From SLRI01 sp942491185 (GTDB lineage Bacteria; Pseudomonadota; Alphaproteobacteria; Geminicoccales; Geminicoccaceae): 64,000 nt of DNA. Positions 43,006-52,583 of the stretch are shown here, piece by piece. Position 1 is the first letter of the stretch; each line of letters starts with the position of its first letter. The notes beneath the pieces were generated by a model. It ran no database searches, had not been told where the DNA came from, and worked only from the letters and a program-made list of their open reading frames with translations. The stretch lies in the NCBI GenBank assembly GCA_942491185.1, contig CALOAB010000011.1, forward strand, positions 1 through 64,000, given 5' to 3'. The translations under genes and the position numbers were made by a program.

Positions 43006-44108
43006 GGCGGTGTCTGGATTGCGTGTCTGAAGTCCACAAGTTGGTGAGAACATTTATGAAACATCGATTTCGGAGCGGACGATGAACAAGGCACGTTTCG
43101 GGCGTTTGTGCGCAGGCATGAAGAGGTTGAGTGTCGGGCAGATGCGGGCGCTGCGAGGCCTAGCTTCGAGCACTCGATACGCGCATCGAGGTTCTTTCGC
43201 GCATCGATGCCCGGGGACAGGCGCTCACCGGATGTGTTCACTGTGCCGCGCCTTTGCAGCGCTGGGGCGAGACCCGAACGGGGTGGCAAGACTGAGATGC
43301 AAGGCCCTGTCGTCGGACATTCTCCTCGGCGACCGGGACGGCGCTGGAGCGCATTCGTCGGCCCGAGAAGCCGCTCGAGGTGCTGCGTGACATGATGTCG
43401 GCAAGGCCCCGCTCATGCCGAGCCCTGGCACGATGTTGGAGCTGAGGGGACAAGACGACCGTCTGGCGTTGGCGCCTGAGCCTTCCAGGCGCTCATCGGG
43501 GCCGGTGCGAGCGAACTGAACGGTATCGTCGAGGCCGATGAGAAATTCTTCCGGGAGTCGCGTAAGGGCTCGCGCGAATGGGTGAACCACGAACGCGACC
43601 CGGCTCGCCATGTCGTGCCCGACCGGCCGCGTTGGCGTGATTTCCGGCGCCTCCGGCTGCTCTTCGGCCGGACTGTCGGCGTGGCAGATACCAGTCTTGA
43701 CCCTCGACCGATCGAACGGGCGCGCGGCGCGCCGACGTGCTCCCCGATCGCCGCGCAACGAGCCTCGTCTCCCGGCTCGAAGCCCATGTCGGACAGGATG
43801 CGGTCCTCTGTACGGATGGTGACAGTGCTTACGATCTTTTCGCACGACAACGCGCCATGCCGCACTATCGCCTTCACCCCAAGAAGGGCCCACGGGTCAT
43901 CGCCAAGGCTTTCCACATGCAGACCGTCAACAATCTGCACAGCCGCTTCGAGACCTTCATGAAACCATTCTGCGGACCGGCAACCAAAAACCTCCCCGCC
44001 TATGCCGCATGGTTCGTCGCCAGGCTCGGCGGCAACCAACAAGACGCAGAGAATGCAGCTTGGCAGATCGCTCTCGCGGCATGACCAACACGCAATCCAG
44101 ACACCGCC
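43006..44108 (+). mobile_element. Decayed IS1595-family element inserted between tnpB and tnpC
   Basis: The ends are a perfect 21-bp inverted repeat: GGCGGTGTCTGGATTGCGTG T at 43006-43026 and its complement at 44088-44108. The flanks GAGTTCT (left) and GAGTTTCT (right) look like the 8-bp target duplication with one base lost. The inside carries a broken DDE transposase. Length about 1.1 kb is usual for the family. Confidence 0.85.
43082..44084 (+). pseudogene. Frameshifted IS1595-family transposase
   Basis: The open frames fall in three different phases. The start MNKARFGRLCAGMKRLSVGQ and a damaged zinc-ribbon region are in one frame, LNGIVEADEKFFRESRKGSR (first catalytic Asp, from about 43513) in a second, and VLCTDGDSAYDLFARQ plus KAFHMQTVNNLHSRFETFMK (second Asp and the H/N-Glu region, 43737-44084) in a third. 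At least two frameshifts are needed to join them, so the transposase is inactive. Confidence 0.85.
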
Positions 44109-44185
44109 GAGTTTCTTACGCAAATCCAATGGGATGGCTGGGATTATCCATTTCTCCGTCGACGTGATTCGACTATGATCGGGCC

Positions 44186-45691
44186 ATGCTCAGCGAGACC
44201 CAGAGCCTGCCCGACGATCCGGCTGAATTGCGCGATACCGCGCAGCAGCTGGTCTCTCTCGTCAAGTCGCAGGCACTGCGGATCGCCAAGCTCGAGCACC
44301 AGCTTGCGGGCATGCGGCGGCATCGCTTCGGCAGCCGATCGGAGAGCCTCGACCAGCTCGAGCTGACGCTCGAGGAAGAGGAGATTGCAGCGGCCAAGGC
44401 CACGCCGCCCGACCTGCCGAGTGACACCGACGAGACGGCGAAGGAGAAGCCCAAGCGCAAGCCGCTGCCGGCGAAGCTGCCACGCGAAGAGCAGGTGCTC
44501 TCACCTGGCGATGAATGTAGCGATTGCGGTGGTGCCTTGAAGGTTCTGGGCGAGGACGTCACCGAGGAGCTGGACTATCTGCCAGGCCGGTTCGTGGTGA
44601 ACCGGATCGTGCGGCCGCGCATGGCCTGCAAGTGCTGCGAGACCATCTGCCAGGCGCCTCTGCCATCACGACCGATCGAGCGAGGGCGACCGGGACCCGG
44701 TCTGCTGGCACACGTGCTGATCAGCAAATATGCTGATCACCTTCCCTTGTACCGGCAGAGCCAGATCTTCGAGCGTGAGGGCATCGACCTCGACCGCTCG
44801 ACGCTCTGCGATTGGGTCGGCAAGTCGACTGCACTTCTGGAGCCGCTGGCTGACGCCATCGGACGCCATGTCCTGAGCGGAACGGCGATCTTCGCCGACG
44901 ACACGCCGCTCAAGATGCAGGCCCCGGGTACCGGCCGCACCAAGACCGCTCGCATCTGGACCTACGTTCGCGACGAGCGGCCTTGGCTCGGCCCTGATCC
45001 GCCGGCCGCCTGGTACCGGTTCACGGTCGACCGAAAGGGGCAACACCCCGCCGAGCATCTCGCCGACTACGAGGGCTGGATGCATGCCGACGGCTATTCG
45101 GGTTTCAACGAGCTTTACCGTTCGGGCGGCATCCGCGAGGTGGCGTGCATGGCCCATATCCGCCGCAAGTTCGTCGACGTGTTCCAGGCCGAAAGCTCGG
45201 TCATCGCCGAGGAAGCGATCAAGCGGATCGCCGGGCTCTATGCCGTCGAGAAGGATGGCCGCGGCCGACCGCCTGATGAGCGGCTGCGGCTGCGGCAGGA
45301 TCGAGCCAAGCCGATCCTCGACGACTTGGAGAGCTGGCTGCAGACCCAGCTGCCGCGGATATCCGGCAAGTCCGAGCTCGCCAAGGCCATCCGCTATGCC
45401 CTGAGCCGCTTCAAGAAGCTCCGCCCTTATCTCGACCACGGTTGCCTGGAGCCCGACAACAATCCCGCCGAAAGAGCCATGAAGCCTATTGCTCTGGGCC
45501 GGAAAAATTTCCTCTTCGTCGGCTCCGAGGGCGGCGGCAAGGCAGCCGCGATTGCTTATACCCTGGTCGAATCGGCAAAACTGAACGGCGTTGATCCGCA
45601 GGCGTGGCTCACCGACGTGCTGAGCCGCATTGCAGAGCACAAGATCACCAAGATCGACGAAGCGCTGCCTTGGAGTTACGCTCAGCCCTGA
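44186..45691 (+). CDS. tnpC: IS66 transposase TnpC
   Basis: DDE transposase of 501 aa. The N-terminal coiled coil precedes LAGMRRHRFGSRSESLDQLE, a zinc-finger part has CSDCGGAL and CKCCETICQAPLP, and the catalytic core has IFADDTPLKMQAP, MHADGYSGFNELY and DNNPAERAMKPIALGRKNFL with the final Glu. Length and all motifs are intact, so the element may still be active if the nested insertion does not block expression. Confidence 0.95.
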   Translation: MLSETQSLPDDPAELRDTAQQLVSLVKSQALRIAKLEHQLAGMRRHRFGSRSESLDQLELTLEEEEIAAAKATPPDLPSDTDETAKEKPKRKPLPAKLPREEQVLSPGDECSDCGGALKVLGEDVTEELDYLPGRFVVNRIVRPRMACKCCETICQAPLPSRPIERGRPGPGLLAHVLISKYADHLPLYRQSQIFEREGIDLDRSTLCDWVGKSTALLEPLADAIGRHVLSGTAIFADDTPLKMQAPGTGRTKTARIWTYVRDERPWLGPDPPAAWYRFTVDRKGQHPAEHLADYEGWMHADGYSGFNELYRSGGIREVACMAHIRRKFVDVFQAESSVIAEEAIKRIAGLYAVEKDGRGRPPDERLRLRQDRAKPILDDLESWLQTQLPRISGKSELAKAIRYALSRFKKLRPYLDHGCLEPDNNPAERAMKPIALGRKNFLFVGSEGGGKAAAIAYTLVESAKLNGVDPQAWLTDVLSRIAEHKITKIDEALPWSYAQP

Positions 45692-45742
45692 GCGTAACAG
45701 CAGCAGCCCAGCGGCCGTAGGGCGGGCCAACCGGACGCTCTC

Positions 45743-45750
45743 GCTCAACC
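45743..45750 (+). repeat. IS66 target-site duplication, right
   Basis: GCTCAACC directly after the right end of the element, identical to 42172-42179. Confidence 0.85.
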
Positions 45751-45783
45751 GGCTATCACCACCGAAAGTCCGGAGGGGGCCAA

Positions 45784-45804
45784 GGGGGAAATCATTTCCC
45801 CCGC
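45784..45804. terminator. GGGGGAAA/TTTCCCCC hairpin
   Basis: An 8-bp perfect stem with a 3-nt loop lies between the IS66 end and the sulfatase 3' end. A pyrimidine-rich stretch follows. It could end transcripts from either side; the rest of 45751-45947 shows no gene. Confidence 0.4.
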
Positions 45805-45947
45805 TTCCTTCCCCTTTCTGACACGCAAGGCGCGGCACATCCCGCCTTCCGGCACACCTTTTCTCTCAACCGTTGAGCATCGTAGTCGAGCTGACCACCA
45901 GAGCCTCCGTTGCCTAAGCGAAAGTGCGAAAGACTCTGGACACTACC

Positions 45948-47384
45948 TCACCATTTGGTGCGGCGGCGGCCGGGGGCTTCGGCCGCGAGCGCCGGGTCCT
46001 TGGTGAGCCAGTCGACGGTCCATTCGTTGTGCAGATGGTCGTTGGTCGATGCCATCCATTCGACCATGCGGCGTCGTCTGGCGTCGAGGGCTGCGGCGTG
46101 GTCGCCCGGCTGCTCGGCGAGGTTGGTGAGCTGGAAGGGATCGCCGTGGCGGTCGTAGAATTCGTCGATGTCGTTGGTGTGGTAGATGTACGAAAAATCG
46201 TCGTCGGTGAGCAGCCGCATCGAGTAGAGGCCCATGTGGCTGCCGTGGAACTCGCAAAAAGCGTCGGTGGGCCAGTCGGCGGGCGGTGGCTTGCCCTCGA
46301 GCAGGGGCAGGAGCGAGCGGCCGTGGCAATCGGCCGGCACCGTGCCGCCGGCCACCTCGATCAGCGTCGCGAAGATGTCGAGGAAGTGGTGGGTATAGGC
46401 GTCGGCCGTCGTCTCGGGCGCGATCACGCCGGGCCAGCGCATCAGCAGCGGCACGCGGTAGATCTCCTCGTACATGGTGTAGTCTTTGTTGCAGATGCCG
46501 TGCGCGCCGATGGTGTCGCCGTGGTCGGTGGTCCAGATGACCAGCGTGTCGTCGGCGAGGCCCTGGGCGTCGAGATGGTCGAGGACGCGGCCGACCTGGT
46601 GGTCGATGAGCGAGATCTCGCCGAGATAGGCCGAGATCAGGGGCTGCCAGTCGGCCCATTCGTACTGGTCGGTGCGCCAGTGGCGCTGCTTGGTGCGCTG
46701 CACCGCGGGCTTGCCGTCGAGCGGGTCGGCGGCGTTGGGCCAGGGCGGGATGCTTTCCGGCGGGTACAGCGAGAAGAAGGGCTCGGGCACGACGTTGGGG
46801 AAGTGCGGCCCGTGGAAGTCGAGGCGGAGGAAGAAGGGGGCGTCATCGGCCCGGTAGTCGTCGATCAGGCGGATGGCGTTGTCGCAGAGGAAGGCCGGGC
46901 GCGAGTGCTCGGCCGGGGCCGGGTCGCGGGCGCAGACCTGGCGCGTGTAGTCGAAGAACTCGTCGGGCAGGGGGGCTGCGATCTCGCGGCGCCAGGTCTC
47001 GAAATCGCCGAGGCTGACATAGTCCTGGTAGCCGAAATCGGTGGGCGGGCGCTTCGAGACATGCCACTTGCCGACATAGCCGAGCCGGTAGCCGGCGGCC
47101 TGGATCGCCGGGCTCAAGCGATCCTGCTCGACCGCCAGCTCTTCGCGGATCGGGTGCAGCGCCACGTTGGTGAGCACCTTGTGCGTGTGCGGGTAGACGC
47201 CGCTCAGCAGCGAGCAGCGGACCGGCGAGCACAAGCCCGTCGGCGTGAACGCCTTGGTGAAGCGCATGCCGGCCTTGGCCAGGCGGTCCATGTTGGGCGT
47301 GCGGCAGATCTGGCTGCCATAGGCACCCACCGTGTCGATGCGCTGCTGGTCGGTGACGATCATCACGATGTTGGGGCGGTTCAT
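45948..47384 (-). CDS. Sulfatase (formylglycine-dependent)
   Basis: Sulfate-ester hydrolase of 478 aa. The N-terminal metal site is NIVMIVTDQQRIDTVGAYG. The catalytic site is LCSPVRCSLLSGVYPHTH, with the C-x-P-x-R sequence that is converted to formylglycine. YRLGYVGKWHVSKRPP and LVIWTTDHGDTIGAHG give the remaining metal and substrate residues. There is no signal peptide, so it is likely cytoplasmic. A broken duplicate of its 3' end is at 32199-32484. It is divergent from the sugar-transport genes and probably desulfates an imported sulfated compound. Confidence 0.92.
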   Translation of the reverse strand: MNRPNIVMIVTDQQRIDTVGAYGSQICRTPNMDRLAKAGMRFTKAFTPTGLCSPVRCSLLSGVYPHTHKVLTNVALHPIREELAVEQDRLSPAIQAAGYRLGYVGKWHVSKRPPTDFGYQDYVSLGDFETWRREIAAPLPDEFFDYTRQVCARDPAPAEHSRPAFLCDNAIRLIDDYRADDAPFFLRLDFHGPHFPNVVPEPFFSLYPPESIPPWPNAADPLDGKPAVQRTKQRHWRTDQYEWADWQPLISAYLGEISLIDHQVGRVLDHLDAQGLADDTLVIWTTDHGDTIGAHGICNKDYTMYEEIYRVPLLMRWPGVIAPETTADAYTHHFLDIFATLIEVAGGTVPADCHGRSLLPLLEGKPPPADWPTDAFCEFHGSHMGLYSMRLLTDDDFSYIYHTNDIDEFYDRHGDPFQLTNLAEQPGDHAAALDARRRRMVEWMASTNDHLHNEWTVDWLTKDPALAAEAPGRRRTKW

Positions 47385-47759
47385 GGATCGTCTCCCTGGA
47401 TGGCCGGGTTGTTGCCGTTGGCGGCCAAGGGCCGATGCGAAGGACGGTGATCGGCTGCCGGCGGTCGAGGCGCTCGCGCTTAGGTGCTAGCAGCGGGCCG
47501 AGGCCGAGCACTGGCAGTGCTAGCGCCACGCAGGCGAAGCTGAAAGTCGGATTGTCGAGGACCAGCAAGGCGATCCAGCGCGCCGTCAGGGGGAATTGCC
47601 GCCTGCGCTGAGAATGGCCGGCGCCAGGAAGAGAGCCAGCTGGCGCCAGAGAACGAGGAGCCGGGCAGCGAGCGTCAGCATGGCGACGCCAGGGCTACCG
47701 GGACGGCGGCGGGGCGGCTATGGCTGTGGCCTGGGGTTGCCGGGAAGGGGAGAGGTGCC
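47385..47759. other. Divergent intergenic region with a possible decayed membrane-protein segment
   Basis: On the minus strand, a hydrophobic run (LLVLDNPTFSFACVALALP, then VLGLGPLLAPKRERL) and another just before it in a different frame (MLTLAARLLVLWRQLALFLA) suggest a broken membrane-protein gene. The match to any family is not clear. Promoters for the sulfatase and the NTF2-like gene should also lie here. Confidence 0.3.
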
Positions 47760-48134
47760 GTGAGCCGGGAAGCGATTGGCGCAGTCAATGCGCGCTTGAT
47801 GGACGCCTTCGAGCGGCAGGACGAAGCCGCCGTCGCCGATTGCTACACCGATGATGGCAAGCTGATGACCCCGCATGCCGCGTCGCATGTCGGCCGTGAG
47901 GCCATCCAAGACGTTGTGGCAGAAGGATTTCGGGGAGGTGTCGGACACCTCACCCTGGAGACCGTGGCGCTCGAGGTCATCGGTGATGTGGCCTGGGAGG
48001 AGGGGCTGTTTACCACTGCCGATGCGAGCGGCGAGAGGCTCGACCACGGCAAGTACATCGTCATCTGGAAGAAGGTCGGTGACGCCTGGCTGATGGCCCG
48101 GGACATCATGTCGAGCAACCTGCCGGCGCGCTGA
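47760..48134 (+). CDS. SnoaL/DUF4440-like (NTF2-fold) protein
   Basis: Protein of 124 aa with the NTF2-fold pattern: AVNARLMDAFERQDEAAVAD followed by CYTDDGKLMTPHA, and a C-terminal GKYIVIWKKVGDAWLMARDI. It starts at GTG 47760 with GGGAGAGG upstream. Proteins of this fold act as small hydrolases, isomerases or ligand binders. Its position before the sugar ABC genes does not fix a role. Confidence 0.78.
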   Translation: MSREAIGAVNARLMDAFERQDEAAVADCYTDDGKLMTPHAASHVGREAIQDVVAEGFRGGVGHLTLETVALEVIGDVAWEEGLFTTADASGERLDHGKYIVIWKKVGDAWLMARDIMSSNLPAR

Positions 48135-48258
48135 CCGCACAACTCTGCGCGCAAGCCGGAACAGGTCTGGACGCGCGCCGCACGCCCGGTATGATCACAT
48201 ACCAGCGGCCGGCCCGCTCCGGCCGCGGCAACGCCTCGCGTCGGGAGTAAGCAAGAAA

Positions 48259-49593
48259 ATGACACGCACCTTATGCGCCAACGCCAGTGCGCTGACACTG
48301 GCGCTGCTCGCCGCTGCCACGGCCCATGCCCAGGATCTGGCGCCGACCAGCGACGAGACGGTCTATTTTCGCGGCTGGCAGTACAAGACCGACATCGTTC
48401 AGGACAATGTCGACCGCTACAACGGCGAGCTGGGCGGCAATGTCGACTATGCGACGGTCACCGGCGACTACCCGGCACTCATGGAAACCAACCTGATCGC
48501 CGGCGCCGAGCTCGACATCCTCTACGCCAACCCGTCGCAGGCCGCCCGCTACTACGATGGCGGCTGGGTGATGACCGCCGAGAGCCTGCCCAATATCGAG
48601 GCCATCAAGGCCGACATGTACCCCAACATCCTCGAGGCCTGGACCTACAAGGGCGAGCTCACCGGGCTCTCCTACTTCGTCAGCACGCGCGGCGTGATGC
48701 ACGTCAATCTCGAGAAGTACTACGAGCTCGGCTACACCGACGACGACTTCCCGGCGACCTGGGACGAGCTGTACGACCAGGTCTACGAGATGCGCGACAA
48801 GGGGCTCGACCAGCCGCTGCTGCCGCATTGGATCAACGAGTGGTACGGCATCTCCTGGGGTTTCGTCTTCGAGGTGATGAACCGGGGCGGCGAGATCGCC
48901 GATCCCGAGACGCATCAGCCTGTGATGGACACGAGCGAGGGCAGCCCGGCCTGGGCCACGCTCGAGGACTGGAAACGCGTCTGGAACGACAAGCTCGTGC
49001 CGGAGGAGGTGCTGACCTACAACGAGAGCGCCTATATCGACGCCTATGCATCCGGCCGCTACGTCTTCAGCCCGCAGCAGCTCTACGATCTCGAGACCTT
49101 CAACCGCGAGGACCGCTCGCAGATCGCGGGCCAGGCCAGCCTGTTGCCCTACCAGGGCCAGAGCTGGGGCCTCCTGGACAGCGCCGTCTACCTGATGACC
49201 AGCCGCGACCGCAGCGACGACCACACCGCTGACGTGCAGGCCTTCGCCAACTGGTACGGCTTTGAGGACCAGAACGGCGAGGTCTTCGTCGGCCAGCGCT
49301 GGATGCAGGAATCGATGCTGTTTTCCGGCTACAAGTCGGTGATGGAGAGCGAGGCCACGGCCGAACGCATGGCGGCGGCGCTGGCGCGGCCCGAGGACAT
49401 CCCGGCCGTGCTCGAGGTCTACGCCGCCACGCCCTATCCCAAGGGCATCTGGAACGTGGTCTGGTCGGAGGAGCTGAACAGCTGGATGCGCGACGAGCTG
49501 CAGGAGTTCCTGCTCAATGATGGCGATATCGGCGAGATGCTCACCGCCATCAACGAGAAGATCGACGAGCTGAACAGCAAGTACGGCATCTGA
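48259..49593 (+). CDS. ABC sugar transporter substrate-binding protein, set 1
   Basis: Extracellular solute-binding protein (family 1 type), 444 aa. The signal peptide is NASALTLALLAAATAHA, cleaved before QDLAP. The mature protein contains ATVTGDYPALMETNLIAGAE, then LDILYANPSQAARYYDGGW and YFVSTRGVMHVNLEKYYELG, the ligand-domain pattern of carbohydrate binders. It starts a co-directional series of permeases and an ATPase, and lies close to a divergent sulfatase, suggesting sulfated sugar or a related compound as ligand (inference). Confidence 0.9.
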   Translation: MTRTLCANASALTLALLAAATAHAQDLAPTSDETVYFRGWQYKTDIVQDNVDRYNGELGGNVDYATVTGDYPALMETNLIAGAELDILYANPSQAARYYDGGWVMTAESLPNIEAIKADMYPNILEAWTYKGELTGLSYFVSTRGVMHVNLEKYYELGYTDDDFPATWDELYDQVYEMRDKGLDQPLLPHWINEWYGISWGFVFEVMNRGGEIADPETHQPVMDTSEGSPAWATLEDWKRVWNDKLVPEEVLTYNESAYIDAYASGRYVFSPQQLYDLETFNREDRSQIAGQASLLPYQGQSWGLLDSAVYLMTSRDRSDDHTADVQAFANWYGFEDQNGEVFVGQRWMQESMLFSGYKSVMESEATAERMAAALARPEDIPAVLEVYAATPYPKGIWNVVWSEELNSWMRDELQEFLLNDGDIGEMLTAINEKIDELNSKYGI

Positions 49594-49674
49594 TCCGTCG
49601 CATCGCGGCGCTGTGCGGGGAGGCGAGGAGGCTCAGCGCGCGGTGCTGATCGTCGCTGCCAGCAGAAGAGGAAG

Positions 49675-50580
49675 ATGCCATTGAGCAAGGTCCAGAGCCG
49701 CACCAGCGAGCTCTCGAACCTCAGCTTTGCGCTGCTTCTGGCGCTGCCGGTGCTGGTTTTTCTTGTGCTGGTGGTGGCTTATCCGCTCGGCTACGCGCTT
49801 TGGATGAGCCTGCATCAGATCATCTTCTTCGGTGGCTACAGGACCCAGTTCGTCGGGCTCGACAACTACGCCCAGATGCTGACCGACGACAAATTCTGGT
49901 GGTCGGCCTGGGTGACGATCCGCTTCACCCTGCAATCGGTCGTGCTCGCCATGGCTATCGGGCTCGGCCTGGCGCTGCTGCTCAACCGCCCGATGCGCAT
50001 GGCCGGCCTGGTCCGCACCATCGTCATCCTGCCCTGGTGCGTCTCGCTCTACGGCACCGGCATCATGTTCTCCTACCTCGCCACCGGCCAGAACGGCTTC
50101 GGCACGGCGCTGGCCTTCTTCTTCGGCGCCGACAGCCCGGTCAACCTGGTCAACCAGCGCTGGGTGATCGAGGTCCTGGCCGTGGGCAATGCCTGGAACA
50201 TGGCGCCGCTGGTCGCCTTCTTCCTCCTGGCCAACCTCAAGACCATCCCCAGCCGGCTCTACGATCTGGCCGCCATCGACCGCTTCTCGGCGCTCGAGAC
50301 CTTCTGGAACGTCACCCTGCCGCCGCTGCGCTTCACCATCTTCGTCTTCACCTGCATCACGACCGTGCTGTCGATGAAGCTCTTCGACTTCATCTTCGTG
50401 CTCTCCGGCGGCGGGCCGGGCACCACCTCGGCGACCATGACCTTCCACCTCTACCGGATCAGCTTTCGCGACCTGCAGCTCGGCTATGGCGCTGCCCAGT
50501 CCTTCTTCCTCCTGGCGCTGATCGTCGGCTCCACCATGGCCCTCTATTTCTTCTGGGGCCGCAAGGAGGCGGAGCGCTGA
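49675..50580 (+). CDS. ABC sugar permease (MalF/UgpA type), set 1
   Basis: Inner-membrane permease of 301 aa with six spans. The N-terminal region has LALPVLVFLVLVVAYPLGYA. The EAA loop reads LYDLAAIDRFSALETFWNVT LPPL-like, and the C-terminus FVLSGGGPGTTSATMTFHLY is characteristic of MalF/UgpA. Its stop overlaps the next permease start by one base (TGATG). Confidence 0.94.
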   Translation: MPLSKVQSRTSELSNLSFALLLALPVLVFLVLVVAYPLGYALWMSLHQIIFFGGYRTQFVGLDNYAQMLTDDKFWWSAWVTIRFTLQSVVLAMAIGLGLALLLNRPMRMAGLVRTIVILPWCVSLYGTGIMFSYLATGQNGFGTALAFFFGADSPVNLVNQRWVIEVLAVGNAWNMAPLVAFFLLANLKTIPSRLYDLAAIDRFSALETFWNVTLPPLRFTIFVFTCITTVLSMKLFDFIFVLSGGGPGTTSATMTFHLYRISFRDLQLGYGAAQSFFLLALIVGSTMALYFFWGRKEAER

Positions 50581-51437
50581 TGCGGGTCACCTTCTGGCTG
50601 GTCCTCGCGGTCATCATCGCCGTCTTCTGGACGTTCCTGCCGATCTACTGGTTCTTGAAGATCTCGTTGCTGACGCCCGACGAGATCGCCCGCTTCCCGC
50701 CGCCGCTCTGGCCGCTCGAGCCGACGCCGGCCGCCTTCTTCAACATCTTCGGCTTCGACTACCAGGTGACCGACGAGCTGGTGCGCCGCGCCTCGGGCCA
50801 GGCCAACCAGATCATCCGCGGGCTGGCCAACAGCCTCATCGTCTCGCTGGTCGTGACCGCCATCACGCTCGTCGTCGTCGTGCCCTTGGCCTACGTCTTC
50901 GCGCGCCTCGATTTTCGCTTCAAGAACCCGCTCCTGATCACCATCCTGCTCTCGGTGGCGCTGCCGCCGGTCTCGACCCTGATCCCGTTCTACTCGCTCT
51001 ACATCCAGCTCGGCCTCGCCGGCACGCTCACCGGGCTCATCATCGTCACGCTCACCATCACCATCCCCTTCGTCACCTGGATGCTGATCGGGTACCTGCG
51101 CAACCTGCCGCCGGTCGAGCGGCTGGCCCGGGTCGACGGCTACACCCGCCTGCAGACGCTGCTCTTCATCATCGTCCCGCTGGCCAAGAGCGGCATCGCG
51201 GTCGCCGCCGTCATCGCCTTCCTCTTCGCCTGGAACGAGTACACTTATGCGCTGGTGCTGGTGAACGGCACGCCCGCCAACACCCTGCCGACGGCCATCT
51301 CGGGCTTTCTCTTCCAGCACCCCGAGCCCTCGCACCTGGCGGCCTCGCTCGCGGTGAGCATCATCCCGCCGGCGCTCGTCGCCTATTTCCTGCAACGTCA
51401 CATCGGCGAGATGAACCTCGTCGATCCGATTCGCTGA
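50580..51437 (+). CDS. ABC sugar permease (MalG/UgpE type), set 1
   Basis: Permease of 285 aa. Features are NSLIVSLVVTAITLVVVVPL in the first inner spans, the EAA loop ERLARVDGYTRLQTLLFIIVP, and AFLFAWNEYTYALVLVNG, as in MalG/UgpE. It pairs with the permease just upstream. The chosen ATG at 50580 is coupled to the previous stop. Confidence 0.94.
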   Translation: MRVTFWLVLAVIIAVFWTFLPIYWFLKISLLTPDEIARFPPPLWPLEPTPAAFFNIFGFDYQVTDELVRRASGQANQIIRGLANSLIVSLVVTAITLVVVVPLAYVFARLDFRFKNPLLITILLSVALPPVSTLIPFYSLYIQLGLAGTLTGLIIVTLTITIPFVTWMLIGYLRNLPPVERLARVDGYTRLQTLLFIIVPLAKSGIAVAAVIAFLFAWNEYTYALVLVNGTPANTLPTAISGFLFQHPEPSHLAASLAVSIIPPALVAYFLQRHIGEMNLVDPIR

Positions 51438-51457
51438 AGGTCGGGGAAAGGAGCACG

Positions 51458-52543
51458 ATGGCCGAGATCCGGCTCGAGCAGATGCGCAAGACCTTCGGTT
51501 CGTTCGTCGCCGTCGAGGCGCTCGATCTCGACATTCGCGACGGCGAGCTCCTGGTGCTGCTGGGGCCCTCCGGCTGCGGCAAGACCACGACCTTGAACTG
51601 CATCGCCGGGCTCGAGCAGCCGAGCAAGGGCCGCATCCTGTTCAACGGCCAGGACGTCACCGACCAGCCGCCGCACGCCCGCAACATCGCCATGGTCTTC
51701 CAATCCGCGCTGCTCTACCCGCACATGACGGCCAGGCAGAACATCCAGGCGAGCCTGCGCCGCTCCGGGCTGGAGGCGGGCGAGCTGGATCGCCGGGTCG
51801 ACGATGTCGTCAAGCTGCTCGAGATCGAGGACCTGCTGGAGAAGCTGCCGAGCCAGATGTCGGGCGGCCAGCGCCAGCGGGTGGCGACGGCCAAGGCCAT
51901 CGTCCGCCAGCCCACCGCCTTCCTGCTCGACGAGCCGCTCTCGGCGCTCGATGCCGCGATGCGCCTGACGCTGCGCTCGGAGATCGTCAACCTGCAAAAG
52001 CGCCTGGGCACGACGACCGTCTTCGTCACCCACGACCAGGTCGAGGCGATGACCATGGGCGATCGCATCGCGGTCATGAACCAGGGCCGGCTGGAGCAAG
52101 TCGGCACGCCGACCGAGATCTACAAGGCGCCGGAGACGCTGTTCGTCGCGGGCTTCGTCGGCTCGCCGCCGATGAACCTGGTGCCGGGCGAGGTGGTGGC
52201 GGAGGCCGGCGGCAGCGTCTTCGTCGCGGGCGAGCTTCGCGTGCCGATCGCGGCGCGACCGGGGCCGGCGACACTGGGCTTTCGGCCCCAGCATCTGACG
52301 CTCGAGCCCGAGGGCGGCCATGGCGCGCTGCCCTGCACGCTGTTCGCGCTCGAGCATCTCGGCCGCGAGACCGTCTTGATCATGGAGGACGAGGGGCGGC
52401 GGCGGATCAGGGCACTGGTCGAGGCGGATCTCGAGGCACCTGTCGGCAGCCGGTTCTTCGTGGCACCCGATCCGGCGCGCTGCCTGCTCTTCGCTGGCGA
52501 TGACGGCCGGCGCATCGACCTGGGCGGGCCGGTGGCTTCATGA
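51458..52543 (+). CDS. ABC sugar transporter ATPase (UgpC/MalK type)
   Basis: ATPase of 361 aa. Walker A is GPSGCGKTTTLNCIAG, the signature is MSGGQRQRVATAKAIVR, Walker B is AFLLDEPLSALDAAMR and the H-loop is VFVTHDQVEAMTMGDRIA. A C-terminal TOBE-like regulatory domain begins near residue 235 (VGSPPMNLVPGEVV). It is the only ATPase gene in this locus and probably serves both permease pairs. Confidence 0.95.
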   Translation: MAEIRLEQMRKTFGSFVAVEALDLDIRDGELLVLLGPSGCGKTTTLNCIAGLEQPSKGRILFNGQDVTDQPPHARNIAMVFQSALLYPHMTARQNIQASLRRSGLEAGELDRRVDDVVKLLEIEDLLEKLPSQMSGGQRQRVATAKAIVRQPTAFLLDEPLSALDAAMRLTLRSEIVNLQKRLGTTTVFVTHDQVEAMTMGDRIAVMNQGRLEQVGTPTEIYKAPETLFVAGFVGSPPMNLVPGEVVAEAGGSVFVAGELRVPIAARPGPATLGFRPQHLTLEPEGGHGALPCTLFALEHLGRETVLIMEDEGRRRIRALVEADLEAPVGSRFFVAPDPARCLLFAGDDGRRIDLGGPVAS

Positions 52544-52583
52544 CCAGACGACGTCGGATGACTGAGCGAAGGAGCATGGAGAG

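Larger units (their letters stand above)
42180..45742 (+). mobile_element. IS66-family insertion sequence, complete, with nested IS1595-like element
   Basis: The element carries tnpA, tnpB and tnpC in order. Its ends are imperfect inverted repeats: GTGAGCGTCCGG...CCCGCCC on the left (42180-42202) and, read inward from the right, GAGAGCGTCCGG...CCCGCCC (45742-45720). It is flanked by perfect 8-bp direct repeats GCTCAACC. Removing the nested element (43006-44108) leaves about 2.46 kb, normal for IS66. All three IS66 genes are intact. Confidence 0.92.

Noticed and set aside
43006..44108. Passenger gene of the IS66 element
   Set aside because: The segment has its own 21-bp inverted repeats and pieces of an IS1595-type DDE transposase, so it is a separate nested element.
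45784..45804. Attachment site or IS end beside the IS66 element
   Set aside because: The GGGGGAAA/TTTCCCCC palindrome lies outside the target duplication and shares no sequence with either inverted repeat; it is better explained as a hairpin.
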